Source of the DNA: Acidimicrobiales bacterium
GTDB taxonomy: Bacteria > Actinomycetota > Acidimicrobiia > Acidimicrobiales > Bog-793
Length of the DNA stretch: 12,318 nucleotides
Direction: 5' to 3'
NCBI GenBank assembly: GCA_030037405.1
Contig: JASHRK010000001.1
Location: 1-12,318, forward strand
Below are positions 1-6,746 of this stretch, piece after piece. The notes below the pieces were generated by a model. The model saw nothing but the letters and a program-made list of their open reading frames with translations, had not been told where the DNA came from and searched no databases. A program made the translations under genes and the position numbers. Numbering within the stretch: position 1 is the first letter of the stretch; every line of letters begins with the position of its first letter.

Positions 1-155
1 TCGCCCGCAACGACCCCTCAACCACTCGAGAAACGTCTCCAGGGGTTGTGCCTCCCGGTCCCTGATCGCTCCCGGCGGCGCGGGTCCCCCGGGGTAAGCT
101 CCCTCACTCAGTCGACCTGAGGGCGGCCGGGAAGGCGCGTGAGGAGCGAAGCTCG
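1..155. other. Leading gene-poor segment; upstream region of the first gene
   Basis: No gene can be assigned with confidence. A short frame is open from base 1 to a TGA at 118-120 and could be the tail of a gene that starts outside the window, but it has no recognisable sequence. On the minus strand a GTG at 25-23, with a GGAG about ten bases upstream, could begin a gene running off the left edge; only eight codons are visible. Bases 12-48 hold a loose inverted repeat (CCCCT and AGGGG around an internal GAGA/TCTC). A TAAGCT at 95-100 is a possible -10 for the gene at 156. Confidence 0.3.
141..146 (+). promoter_or_regulatory. Ribosome binding site of the small gene at 156
   Basis: GAGGAG lies nine bases before the ATG at 156. 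It supports that start over the in-frame ATG at 222. It is one of the few clear Shine-Dalgarno sequences in the window, where most other starts appear leaderless. Confidence 0.6.
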
Positions 156-476
156 ATGACGATCTCGTCAGCACAACCCGAGGAGGAGAGGGCGGCCGAG
201 CCGCCGAGAGGGCATGTACGCATGGTCTATCTCGGGCCCGTCGCGCCCCATTGGGAGGTCGAGTCGCAGTTTGGAGACCGCGGCGTGATCGAGGAGTTCC
301 GGCAACGTGCCCTTGCCCGCCTCGTGCTCCTCCCGCCGCACGACCCGCAGTTCCGCCGCAACCGGGAGCGCATCGCCCGCGACGCGGAGCGTGAGAACCT
401 CGTGCTCGAATGGGACCTCGGGGTGCCCGAGGACGACGAGGAGATGGGGAGCGGCGGGGGCTTCGACGGGTCCTGA
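156..476 (+). CDS. Hypothetical protein, 106 aa
   Basis: I do not recognise this family. The product is a small, soluble, charged protein with no signal peptide or membrane segment. Residues 1-20 are a Glu/Ala/Pro-rich leader. The most structured-looking part is residues 23-85: a MVYLGPVAPHW stretch, then Arg/Glu-rich helical segments and LVLEWDLG. The tail is acidic and ends in Gly-rich GSGGGFDGS. Codons are consistently G/C-ended in this frame, which supports coding against the overlapping minus-strand frame. The ATG at 156 has a GAGGAG nine bases upstream; an internal ATG at 222 would begin right at the conserved-looking MVYLGP. The gene stands alone, converging on the metalloprotease gene with 59 bases between the stops. 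Function cannot be inferred. Confidence 0.7.
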   Translation: MTISSAQPEEERAAEPPRGHVRMVYLGPVAPHWEVESQFGDRGVIEEFRQRALARLVLLPPHDPQFRRNRERIARDAERENLVLEWDLGVPEDDEEMGSGGGFDGS

Positions 477-528
477 CTGGCTAGTTCTCGCCCAGTTCTC
501 GGCGACCTCTGCCGGCGGCGAGACGCCC

Positions 529-540
529 GCTAGCGCTAGC
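529..540. repeat. 12-bp perfect palindrome between convergent genes
   Basis: GCTAGCGCTAGC is a perfect palindrome spanning the stop codon (538-536) of the minus-strand metalloprotease gene. Looser complementary arms (CCGGCG at 512-517 and CGCCGG at 544-549) flank it. It may form part of a bidirectional termination structure for the convergent genes, but no U-tract follows on either side, so that role is weakly supported. Confidence 0.35.
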
Positions 541-1819
541 CGTCGCCGGAGTCGCGGTCCGCTCCGTCCGCCTGTATCTCCAACCGGGCGAGCCAGAGCC
601 CGGGAGCGTCGATCTCGGCGGGCGTGGGCAAGCTCGCTACGTCGACCCACATCCGCGCCAGCTCCTGGTCGCCCGAGCGCTCGAGCACGCCCGAGACGAA
701 ACGGGCTCCCCGGTCGACCTGGTCCTGGTCGAGCCTGAGGCCGAACAGCTGCTCGGCCGCCTTCTCACCCTCGGCTCTTCCGACGCGGCGGCGGCGCATC
801 GCCTCGGCGATCGGGGCGTTGGCGCCGATGAGCCGGCTGGCAATGGCTGCGGTGAAGTGCTCGGCGTAACCAGAGATGGCCGCCGTCAAGGCGTCGAGCT
901 CGGAACGGACGCGCCGTACCTCGGCGGAGTCCGGGGCGGCGCCCAGGGTGGAGATGTCGCCCATCGCCTCCAGGATGGACTCGACGTCTGCCGGCGGCCC
1001 GCCCTGCATCAGCTGGCTCAAGGCCGTCGGGTCCATGTGCACGTGCTCGGCATGTTCGACGACGAGGGCGGCGAGACGTGATGCCACGTGGGGCCGGGAG
1101 AGCACGGCGTGGTGCAAGAGCTCGTGCACGCAGAGCCAAAGGGCAAAGTCGTCGCGAGACAGGCTCCACGACTCCGCCGTCTCGCTGACGTTCGCCGCCA
1201 CGGCCAGGATCTCGCCACCGGTCACGGGGGCAAGCGGCAGCTCGTATTGACCGAGGGCTCGGTTGGCGAGATGACCGACGGCGGAGCCGACCTGCAAGGC
1301 CACCATCATCGGCATCATCAGAGTCGCCCACTGCCCGAACAGCGCCGACAGCCTGTCCCCGGCGTCGTCGTCCTCCGGCGGGGGCGCGGGAGCCTGTCCC
1401 GGCTCTCGCTCGATCTCGTGGCCGCCCTCTCCGGGCCAGCCCGAGCGCTCCCCTCCCGCCTCGGAGGAGGGACGCATGGCCGGAGTGAGGCGGTCGACGA
1501 TGGGTCGCCAGCAGTCCAACGTCCTGCGGGCCCACTCGCCCCTGCTCGCCGGCACGAGACGGGCGTGCGAGCCCTCGGGTGCGAGCCGCATCCCGGTCAG
1601 GTCAGCCACGTGCAGCTCGGCGATAGCGCTCAGCTCCTCGAGGCGGATGCGTTCCAACGGATCCGGATTAGCGTCGTCGCGGTCGCCGGATGCAGCCGAG
1701 ACCGCCACCTGGTAGGCGAAGGGCCACTGGAACCCGCCGCCGCTCGGCATCATCCTGATCAGGTCACCGAGCATGTTCGAGAGGAAGTCGCCTCCGCGGC
1801 GGGAGGGAGGGTCGCTCAC
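536..1819 (-). CDS. DUF2342-type zinc-dependent metalloprotease
   Basis: The 427-residue product resembles the actinobacterial DUF2342/zincin-like family, some members of which are labelled F420-biosynthesis-associated; physiological substrates are unknown to me. The zinc-binding HELLH sits at residues 232-236, in the family context (WLCVHELLHH), after a QVGSAVGHLANRALGQYELPL stretch at 176-196 that is typical of this family. An N-terminal segment (residues 30-110) is followed by a low-complexity Gly/Glu/Pro linker at about 117-155, an insertion that probably loops out. There is no signal peptide, so it should be cytoplasmic or peripheral. The start is a GTG at 1819, five bases after the stop of the upstream HtrA-like gene; the two should be cotranscribed and probably translationally coupled. 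In mycobacteria the homologue (Rv3195, from memory) neighbours the YlbL-like and UPF0182 genes, as here. Family assignment is fairly sure; the role is not. Confidence 0.85.
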   Translation of the reverse strand: MSDPPSRRGGDFLSNMLGDLIRMMPSGGGFQWPFAYQVAVSAASGDRDDANPDPLERIRLEELSAIAELHVADLTGMRLAPEGSHARLVPASRGEWARRTLDCWRPIVDRLTPAMRPSSEAGGERSGWPGEGGHEIEREPGQAPAPPPEDDDAGDRLSALFGQWATLMMPMMVALQVGSAVGHLANRALGQYELPLAPVTGGEILAVAANVSETAESWSLSRDDFALWLCVHELLHHAVLSRPHVASRLAALVVEHAEHVHMDPTALSQLMQGGPPADVESILEAMGDISTLGAAPDSAEVRRVRSELDALTAAISGYAEHFTAAIASRLIGANAPIAEAMRRRRVGRAEGEKAAEQLFGLRLDQDQVDRGARFVSGVLERSGDQELARMWVDVASLPTPAEIDAPGLWLARLEIQADGADRDSGDG

Positions 1820-1824
1820 AGCGC

Positions 1825-3102
1825 TCAGGCTGCTCGCTGCAGTGTGGCGTCCAAGCGCTTCTGCTCGTGATCGCGCACGATCTCGAGCCTGACTGCCGAG
1901 CTGGGTCGCTTCATGTAGAGCTCTGCGCGGAGGTCTGCCATCGTCGAGACGGGTTTCCCGTCGACGTTCTCGATGACGTCTCCGCGCTGCAACCCAGCCT
2001 TGGCGGCAGCGCTGTCAGGATCGACCTGCGTCACCCGCACCCCCTCCACGGGCTGGTAGAAGCGTTCCATCGCCAGCAAGCTGTGGTTGCGGGTAAGGGG
2101 CGGGGTCGCTACGTCGACGGAGGCTGCAACGCCTTTGACTCCGAGCCAGCCGTGAACCACCCGGCCGTGCCGGATGAGCTCAGAGGCGATCCGCGCCGTC
2201 AGCCACCCACCGGCCGCGAGGGTCGTCTTGCCCTCGCGCCCGGTCACGATGGCATCCACCCTCCCGTTCGCGTCCACGACGACGGTGCCAAGTGGCACGG
2301 TGCCGAGCGAGGACGGGCATCTCTCGAGGAGAGCTGGCCCCCCGGCCATGCTCTGGCCGCTCGGCATACCTTGTTGCAACGTGTCGAGGGTGAATTCGAC
2401 GTCGCTCGTCCCTCCGCCCACCCCCCTCCAGGCGGCGATGACGAAGCTGGCAGTCGAGCTGACGTTAGTTGCGGAGAAGCGCACGAAGGGCAAACCCGTC
2501 TCGTCCACCTTGAGGACGGCCAGCCCGCTATAGGGGTCTATGCCCCGGACGGCGGCGATGAGCTCCTCTCCATCGGAGGGGAGCACCGTGACGCTCGAGG
2601 CTCCTCGCACGAGCGACGCCGGAGCGAGCACGTAGCCGGCCGAGGAGATGATCACGCCATCGCCGTCGTCCATGCCGTCGTCTCGGTAGGCATGAACGGC
2701 CACGAGGGCCGTGCCGATGCTCGAGAGCAGCGGCGTGACCGACGAGTCGGAGAGAGGGGGGACGATCGTCGAGGTCGTGACGGCGCTCGTCATCCCGGAG
2801 CGCGCCACCACCTTCTCGCGAGGTGGGTGGCTCGTATTGAGCCAGCTCGTCACGTGCGTCCCGACGAGCACGACTCCCGTGGCCAGGATGGCGCCGACGA
2901 CGCCGGCGGCGCCGGCGCCGGCGCGCGAGGGCGTGCTCGCCAGCCATCGCCTGCGGGCCATCATCGTCTGTTCCGGCGTGGGCCGCTCGATGGCCGAGGA
3001 CATCTCAGAGGGGTGGCGCCACAAGCGATCCTCTGGTGGGAGCAGGGGTCCAGAGCTTTCCTCTTCGTGGCCCTCGTCGAAGTCGTTCCCGGGCTCCACC
3101 AC
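1825..3102 (-). CDS. HtrA/DegP-like membrane PDZ protein, apparent pseudoprotease
   Basis: The 425-residue product has the architecture of an actinobacterial S1C protease. Residues 1-60 are a cytoplasmic leader with a PPEDRLWRHPSEM motif; a membrane helix lies at about 64-84, a trypsin-like fold at about 120-312 and a PDZ domain at about 345-420. The triad is gone. The usual TNNHVV reads APASLV (Ser163 for His), the DLAVLK motif reads GLAVLK (Gly193 for Asp) and GNSGGP reads SMAGGP (Ala253 for Ser). Flanking residues are preserved, so I infer a folded but inactive protein acting as a scaffold or sensor outside the membrane. I chose the GTG at 3102 because TATCCT ends eight bases before it; a GTG at 3153 would add 17 residues but has no ribosome site. 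It is the first gene of an operon with the metalloprotease. Confidence 0.85.
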   Translation of the reverse strand: MVEPGNDFDEGHEEESSGPLLPPEDRLWRHPSEMSSAIERPTPEQTMMARRRWLASTPSRAGAGAAGVVGAILATGVVLVGTHVTSWLNTSHPPREKVVARSGMTSAVTTSTIVPPLSDSSVTPLLSSIGTALVAVHAYRDDGMDDGDGVIISSAGYVLAPASLVRGASSVTVLPSDGEELIAAVRGIDPYSGLAVLKVDETGLPFVRFSATNVSSTASFVIAAWRGVGGGTSDVEFTLDTLQQGMPSGQSMAGGPALLERCPSSLGTVPLGTVVVDANGRVDAIVTGREGKTTLAAGGWLTARIASELIRHGRVVHGWLGVKGVAASVDVATPPLTRNHSLLAMERFYQPVEGVRVTQVDPDSAAAKAGLQRGDVIENVDGKPVSTMADLRAELYMKRPSSAVRLEIVRDHEQKRLDATLQRAA

Positions 3103-3110
3103 GAACCGAG

Positions 3111-3116
3111 AGGATA
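3111..3116 (-). promoter_or_regulatory. -10 element of the HtrA-like operon
   Basis: On the minus strand TATCCT is followed by eight bases and then the GTG at 3102. The transcript would begin at or within a base or two of the start codon, giving a leaderless mRNA. No convincing -35 hexamer is visible. The element supports the shorter start of the HtrA-like protein. Confidence 0.5.
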
Positions 3117-3173
3117 CAAAGACGAGACAGGGTGTGGGGCCGCGGGCCTGCACCCGGGGGTCAGCGGGCTGCC

Positions 3174-3179
3174 TACGAT
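3174..3179 (+). promoter_or_regulatory. -10 element of the moaE operon
   Basis: TACGAT ends six bases before the GTG at 3186, placing the predicted transcription start at about the start codon. It lies about 58 bases from the opposing -10 of the HtrA-like operon, so the two operons are divergently transcribed from one short region. No Shine-Dalgarno sequence precedes the GTG. Confidence 0.5.
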
Positions 3180-3185
3180 GCTGCA

Positions 3186-3704
3186 GTGCCCGGACCGCCG
3201 AAGGGGGATGACTGGCTGTTGCTCACGGCGAGCTGCTTGGCAGTCCCGGATGCCCTCGACTTCGTCGGCGGTCCCTCGTGGGGCGGAGTGGCTGCCTTCG
3301 TCGGAGTGGTGCGCGACCATGCCGAGGGTCGCCACGGAGTAACGGCCATCGAGTACGAGGCATACGAGGAGGCGGTGGCGGCACGTTTCTCTGAGATCGT
3401 CTCGGCCGCCCGATCGGCCTGGCCGGAGCTCGGGCGAATCGCCGTATGGCACCGGACAGGTCTTGTGAAGCTTGGCGAGCCTTCGGTCTTGACCGTCGTC
3501 TCTTCGCCTCATCGGGCCGAGGCGCTCGAGGCGTGTCGCTACCTCATCGACGCCGTGAAAGCGTCGGTGCCGATCTGGAAACGGGAGCACTGGCCCGGAG
3601 GGGCGGAGTGGAGCGCTGTCGCGCAGGGCATCGAGCCCGTCGCCTCACCGGTGGACGTGCCGGGCGTTGGCAGGCGAGACACTGGCAGGAGCGTCGCCAG
3701 ATGA
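3186..3704 (+). CDS. moaE: Molybdopterin synthase catalytic (large) subunit MoaE
   Basis: MoaE combines with thiocarboxylated MoaD to insert the dithiolene sulfurs into precursor Z (cPMP), making molybdopterin for the molybdenum cofactor. The 172-residue protein shows the family signatures in order: FVGVVR (Arg43), IEYEAYEE at 55-62, HRTG at 89-92, SPHR (His109, Arg110) and IDAVKASVPIWKRE at 121-134. Lys125 and Lys132 have the spacing of the active-site lysines Lys119 and Lys126 of the E. coli enzyme, so it should be active. The GTG at 3186 begins just before the conserved fold and has a -10 six bases upstream; longer in-frame starts only add Arg/Pro-rich sequence. No moaD or other cofactor genes lie in the window, so its partner must be encoded elsewhere. 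The stop overlaps the next start as ATGA. Confidence 0.92.
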   Translation: MPGPPKGDDWLLLTASCLAVPDALDFVGGPSWGGVAAFVGVVRDHAEGRHGVTAIEYEAYEEAVAARFSEIVSAARSAWPELGRIAVWHRTGLVKLGEPSVLTVVSSPHRAEALEACRYLIDAVKASVPIWKREHWPGGAEWSAVAQGIEPVASPVDVPGVGRRDTGRSVAR

Positions 3705-4738
3705 GGTCCGCCATCGCCGTCGATCTCGGCTCCTCGAGGACACGGGTCGCGGACGCCACAGGGAGGATCCTCGTCGACGAGCCGACCGTGGCGGCAGTCG
3801 ACGCGAGGAGCGGAGAGCTCCTCGCCCTCGGCGAGCGCGCTCTTCTCATGCCCACTCGCGCCGCAGGTGACGTCGTTCTCGTCCGTCCCGTCGCCCACGG
3901 CCAGTTGCAAGACCTCAGCCTGACCGACCAGGTGGCCGAGTCCCTCCTCGCCCGAGTGAGGGGAAGCTCCTCCCGTCACCCCGAGGTTCTCTGCACGGCG
4001 CCGGGACTGGCGAGCAGCGTGCAGCGAAGAGCTGTCGAGCGTGCTTTCAAGCGGGCTGGAGCTGCAGAGGTCGAGTTCATACAGCAAGCGCTCGCCGGCG
4101 GGATAGGACTCCGTCTCAAGATCGACGAGCCAGTGGCGACGATGGTCGTCGACGTCGGTGGCGGGACGACGGACGTGGCCGTGATGGCGCTCGGGGGGGT
4201 CGTCACCGAGGCGTCGGTGCCGGTCGGGGGAGGCGACATCGACGCCGCCGTGCGGGAATTGCTCTGCAGATCGTTCGATCTCGTCGTCTCGCCGGAGGCA
4301 GCCGAGAGAGCGAAGATCGCCATCGGTTCCGCCTGGCCGGAACGGGAGGCGAAGATCGAGCTCGTAGGGCGCGACGTCGCAAACGGCATCGAGCGAAGAG
4401 TGGTGCTCACGAGCTCGGAGGTGGCGGCCGCCGCCGCCGACAGGTTGCGAACGTGCGTGAACGCGGCGGTCGACTGCATCGTGGCAGCGCCCCCTGATCT
4501 CGCGAACGACCTTCTCGCACGCGGGCTTCATCTCGTCGGCTCGGGAGGACGGCTGAGCGGTCTCGCCCGCAAGCTCGCCACCGCCGCAGGTATACCGGTC
4601 CATCTCGCGCCCAACCCGGGGCGAGCTGCCGTGCTCGGCGCCGCCCGGTGCCTCAACGAGCTTGGCGGTGGTGTCGCGCGAGCCACCAGTCCCAAAGCAA
4701 GCGCATACGGACCGGTCGAGGCCATCGGCGACCGGTGA
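3701..4738 (+). CDS. MreB-like actin homologue (rod shape-determining protein family)
   Basis: This 345-residue protein has the actin/Hsp70-type ATPase layout of MreB. Phosphate-1 loop DLGSSRTR is at residues 8-15, phosphate-2 DVGGGTTD at 151-158, a VPVGGGDID segment at 173-181, AERAKIAIGSA at 201-211, the adenosine motif LHLVGSGGRLSGL at 276-288 and an APNPGRAAVLGAARCL end. MreB normally forms membrane-bound filaments that guide cell-wall synthesis. It diverges notably: the EEPMAAAIG motif, whose glutamate is implicated in ATP hydrolysis, reads QQALAGGIG at 128-136, and DLGTANT is altered. No mreC, mreD or rodA is nearby. The ATG at 3701 overlaps the moaE stop by four bases, so translation is probably coupled. 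Length is normal for MreB (about 335-350). A distinct actin-like subfamily, rather than orthodox MreB, is possible. Confidence 0.85.
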   Translation: MRSAIAVDLGSSRTRVADATGRILVDEPTVAAVDARSGELLALGERALLMPTRAAGDVVLVRPVAHGQLQDLSLTDQVAESLLARVRGSSSRHPEVLCTAPGLASSVQRRAVERAFKRAGAAEVEFIQQALAGGIGLRLKIDEPVATMVVDVGGGTTDVAVMALGGVVTEASVPVGGGDIDAAVRELLCRSFDLVVSPEAAERAKIAIGSAWPEREAKIELVGRDVANGIERRVVLTSSEVAAAAADRLRTCVNAAVDCIVAAPPDLANDLLARGLHLVGSGGRLSGLARKLATAAGIPVHLAPNPGRAAVLGAARCLNELGGGVARATSPKASAYGPVEAIGDR

Positions 4739-4768
4739 GGGTGCAGGTCTGTCGCGCTTGGTTCAGGG

Positions 4769-5506
4769 TTAGCGCTCCAGCTGGCCCGATGGGCTCGGTC
4801 GAGCTCGCCGGCCCGAGAGGGAACGTTTCCCGAGCCGGTCCTCGGCGGCCTGGCGCACCTGCCAGTCACGGTCTTGAAGCGCCCTGAGGAGAGCCGCGTC
4901 GACCTGAGGGCCTTCGTAGGAGGCGAGAGCGATGACGGCGCGACGGCGGACGGCCGGACGGTCGTCGAGGGCAGCAAGTATGGCTCCGAGCGATCCGGGC
5001 GCAGCGATAGATCCCAGCGCGGCGACGGCGGACTCCCGGCAGAGCGGGTCCCCGTGCCTCAGCGCTATCTCGGTGAGAGAGCTCGTGGCGCCGGCGTAGC
5101 GAAGCTCCCCCAGGGCATAGCAGGCAGCCTCGACCACCTCCGCTGACTCGTCCGCGAGGCGGGCGGCGAGGACCTCACCCAACTCCTCCTCGACGCCACG
5201 CCCGAGGACGGGTTCCTCCCCCTCAAGTGCCTCGCTGCTTTCGACCACCCTCCAGGACAGCTCTGCTGCTCGCCGGCGGACCGTCCAGTCGCCGTCCTCG
5301 AGCGCTCTCTCGACGAGGGCAACATCGAGGGCGCCGAGGCGTAACAGAGCGCCGAGAGCCCTTGTCCGCACGCCTGGATCGTGGTCGAGAAGGCCGGCTC
5401 GAGCTGTCGCCAGGTCTCCGAGGTGCCCGGCGGCGGCCACCCCCTGCCGCCGCGCGCTCGAACGCGCCCCTTCCTCGTGAGAGGCTGGCTTCTCGTGACC
5501 GGACAT
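4769..5506 (-). CDS. HEAT-repeat (PBS-lyase-type) protein
   Basis: The 245-residue product is almost entirely alpha-helical repeats of about 31 residues. Units lie at about 31-61, 62-90, 105-139, 140-171, 172-200 and 201-226, with recurring D(x)VRRRA, ESAVAALG and DxxWxVRxAA motifs. Such HEAT/PBS-lyase-like solenoids usually act as protein-binding scaffolds; no catalytic residues are evident, and a phycobilin lyase role is not expected here. The ends are low-complexity: a Ser/Ala/Glu-rich N-terminus and a basic SGRRARPSPSG tail. There is no signal peptide. The ATG at 5506 is preceded on its strand by TAGGCT and nine bases, so a leaderless mRNA is likely. It converges on the MreB-like gene (30 bases between stops), and its first codons overlap those of the divergent YlbL-like gene by 12 bases. 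Confidence 0.8.
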   Translation of the reverse strand: MSGHEKPASHEEGARSSARRQGVAAAGHLGDLATARAGLLDHDPGVRTRALGALLRLGALDVALVERALEDGDWTVRRRAAELSWRVVESSEALEGEEPVLGRGVEEELGEVLAARLADESAEVVEAACYALGELRYAGATSSLTEIALRHGDPLCRESAVAALGSIAAPGSLGAILAALDDRPAVRRRAVIALASYEGPQVDAALLRALQDRDWQVRQAAEDRLGKRSLSGRRARPSPSGQLER

Positions 5507-6688
5507 GACGAAGCGAGCCTAGGGACCGAGGGCAACCCCCCGGCGGCGGAGCGCAAGCACCGGTGGAACTGGCGCTACACGGTCCTGTGCGTCATCGCTG
5601 TGATCGTGATCGCGGGAGTGCTGGCGTCGTTCATATCCGTGCCGTACTATGCCCTCACGCCCGGAGTCGCCCAGCCCGTGGGCAAGCTGATCGACGTCCC
5701 GGCGGCGCACAGCCATTCCCACTCCGGGCCCGTCCTACTCGTCGACGTCGAGCTGACGCCACTTCGAGCCATCGACTGGCTCTACTTCGAGCTCGACTCG
5801 AACGCCCAGATCGTGTCCTCGTCGGAGATCCTCGGTCCGGAGAACGCCTCTCAGTACGAGATCGAGGGCGAGATCGACATGAGCGACGCCCAGCAGGCAG
5901 CGACAGTCGTCGCCCTCAACCACCTCGGCTACCACGTAGACGTGCGCGAGGCGGGAGCTTTGATCTACGCGGTGCTGCCCGACTCGCCCGCCGGTAGGAG
6001 CCTTGCCGTGGGCGACGTCGTCACGGCGGTGGGCGGAGTTCCCGTGCATTCGTACGTGTCGCTGGGCGTCCAGATCAGGCGCTACCGCCCTGGGCGCGTC
6101 CTCACCTTCAGCGTCCGTCCGTACCCGGACGGAAAGACGAGAGACGTCAGGGTCGAGCTGTCCGAGTGGCGGATAAAGGGCAAGGGCAAGCTCGCGACGC
6201 TCGTGTGCACCCCCTACGGCACGGGGCTCAATTACCCGGTCGAGCACATCTCCCCCGAGACGGGAAAGAGAGTGTCGGCGGCACCGTGCATCGGCGCCCT
6301 CGACGTCGAGACGAGCTACGAGATAGGCAAGTTGCCCTTCCGGGTCAACCTGTCCTCCGAAGGAATCATCGGACCCTCCGCCGGCCTGGCGTTCACGCTC
6401 GGCCTGATGGACCGGCTCGATCCCTACAGCCTCACCGGGGGGCACAAGGTGGCAGCCACCGGCACGATGTCGCTCAACGGCGACATCGGAGCGGTGGGCG
6501 GCGTTGCCCAGAAGACGATCGCGGTGAGAGCTTCCGGGGCGAAGATCTTCTTCGTCCCTCCGGCAGAGTACAAGGTGGCTCTCGCCCACAGCGGCGGCAA
6601 GCTCAAGATCTATCCGGTCTCCAAGATCTCCCAGGTGCTCCGGATCCTGGAGCGCTATGGGGGAAGGGTTCCGGGCGAGAAGGGGTGA
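5495..6688 (+). CDS. YlbL-like membrane PDZ/Lon (S16) serine protease
   Basis: The 397-residue protein has a short cytoplasmic N-terminus, one membrane helix at about 28-50, a PDZ domain at about 146-220 (ALIYAVLPDSPAGRSLAVGD) and a C-terminal Lon-type S16 proteolytic domain at about 275-390. The Ser-Lys dyad is intact: Ser295 in GPSAG and Lys340 in GGVAQK. The domain faces outside the cytoplasm and lacks an AAA+ motor, so it should be an ATP-independent envelope protease; the B. subtilis homologue YlbL has such a layout. Between PDZ and protease (about 226-275) is a segment with Cys238 and Cys265 that might form a disulfide. The GTG at 5495 is my choice; a GAGAGG lies ten bases upstream (5479-5484). 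An in-frame GTG at 5477 is an alternative. In mycobacteria a homologue (Rv3194c, from memory) adjoins a UPF0182 gene. Confidence 0.88.
   Translation: MTGHDEASLGTEGNPPAAERKHRWNWRYTVLCVIAVIVIAGVLASFISVPYYALTPGVAQPVGKLIDVPAAHSHSHSGPVLLVDVELTPLRAIDWLYFELDSNAQIVSSSEILGPENASQYEIEGEIDMSDAQQAATVVALNHLGYHVDVREAGALIYAVLPDSPAGRSLAVGDVVTAVGGVPVHSYVSLGVQIRRYRPGRVLTFSVRPYPDGKTRDVRVELSEWRIKGKGKLATLVCTPYGTGLNYPVEHISPETGKRVSAAPCIGALDVETSYEIGKLPFRVNLSSEGIIGPSAGLAFTLGLMDRLDPYSLTGGHKVAATGTMSLNGDIGAVGGVAQKTIAVRASGAKIFFVPPAEYKVALAHSGGKLKIYPVSKISQVLRILERYGGRVPGEKG
5516..5521 (-). promoter_or_regulatory. -10 element of the HEAT-repeat gene, inside the YlbL-like gene
   Basis: TAGGCT on the minus strand lies nine bases before the HEAT-gene ATG at 5506. 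It falls within codons 8-9 of the divergent YlbL-like gene if that starts at 5495. Either the two promoters overlap or interfere, or the protease starts further downstream, which seems unlikely because no good downstream start precedes the membrane helix. Confidence 0.4.
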
Positions 6689-6732
6689 CGACGGACCTGA
6701 GGCCGATACGGGGCGCAACCGGGATCGCGTCG

Positions 6733-6738
6733 TAGTCT
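6733..6738 (+). promoter_or_regulatory. -10 element of the DivIVA/phage-head-domain gene
   Basis: TAGTCT is followed by eight bases and the ATG at 6747. The spacing predicts a transcript starting at or near the A of the start codon. It favours ATG 6747 over the upstream in-frame ATG at 6657, which lies inside the YlbL-like gene and would add about 30 low-complexity residues. Confidence 0.5.
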
Positions 6739-6746
6739 GTACCACC

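Noticed and set aside
2893..2928. GCC/GGC-rich simple sequence as a possible regulatory repeat
   Set aside because: It encodes an Ala/Gly-rich stretch leading into the membrane helix of the HtrA-like protein; codon bias at high GC explains it.
1867..3342. Long plus-strand frame of 491 codons opposite the HtrA-like gene
   Set aside because: It lies antisense to a gene with clear HtrA and PDZ features, has His/Arg/Gly-rich low-complexity content and no recognisable domain; long antisense frames are expected at this GC content.
3539..4603. Minus-strand frame of 354 codons opposite the MreB-like gene
   Set aside because: It is antisense to well-supported actin-family motifs and shows no domain of its own.
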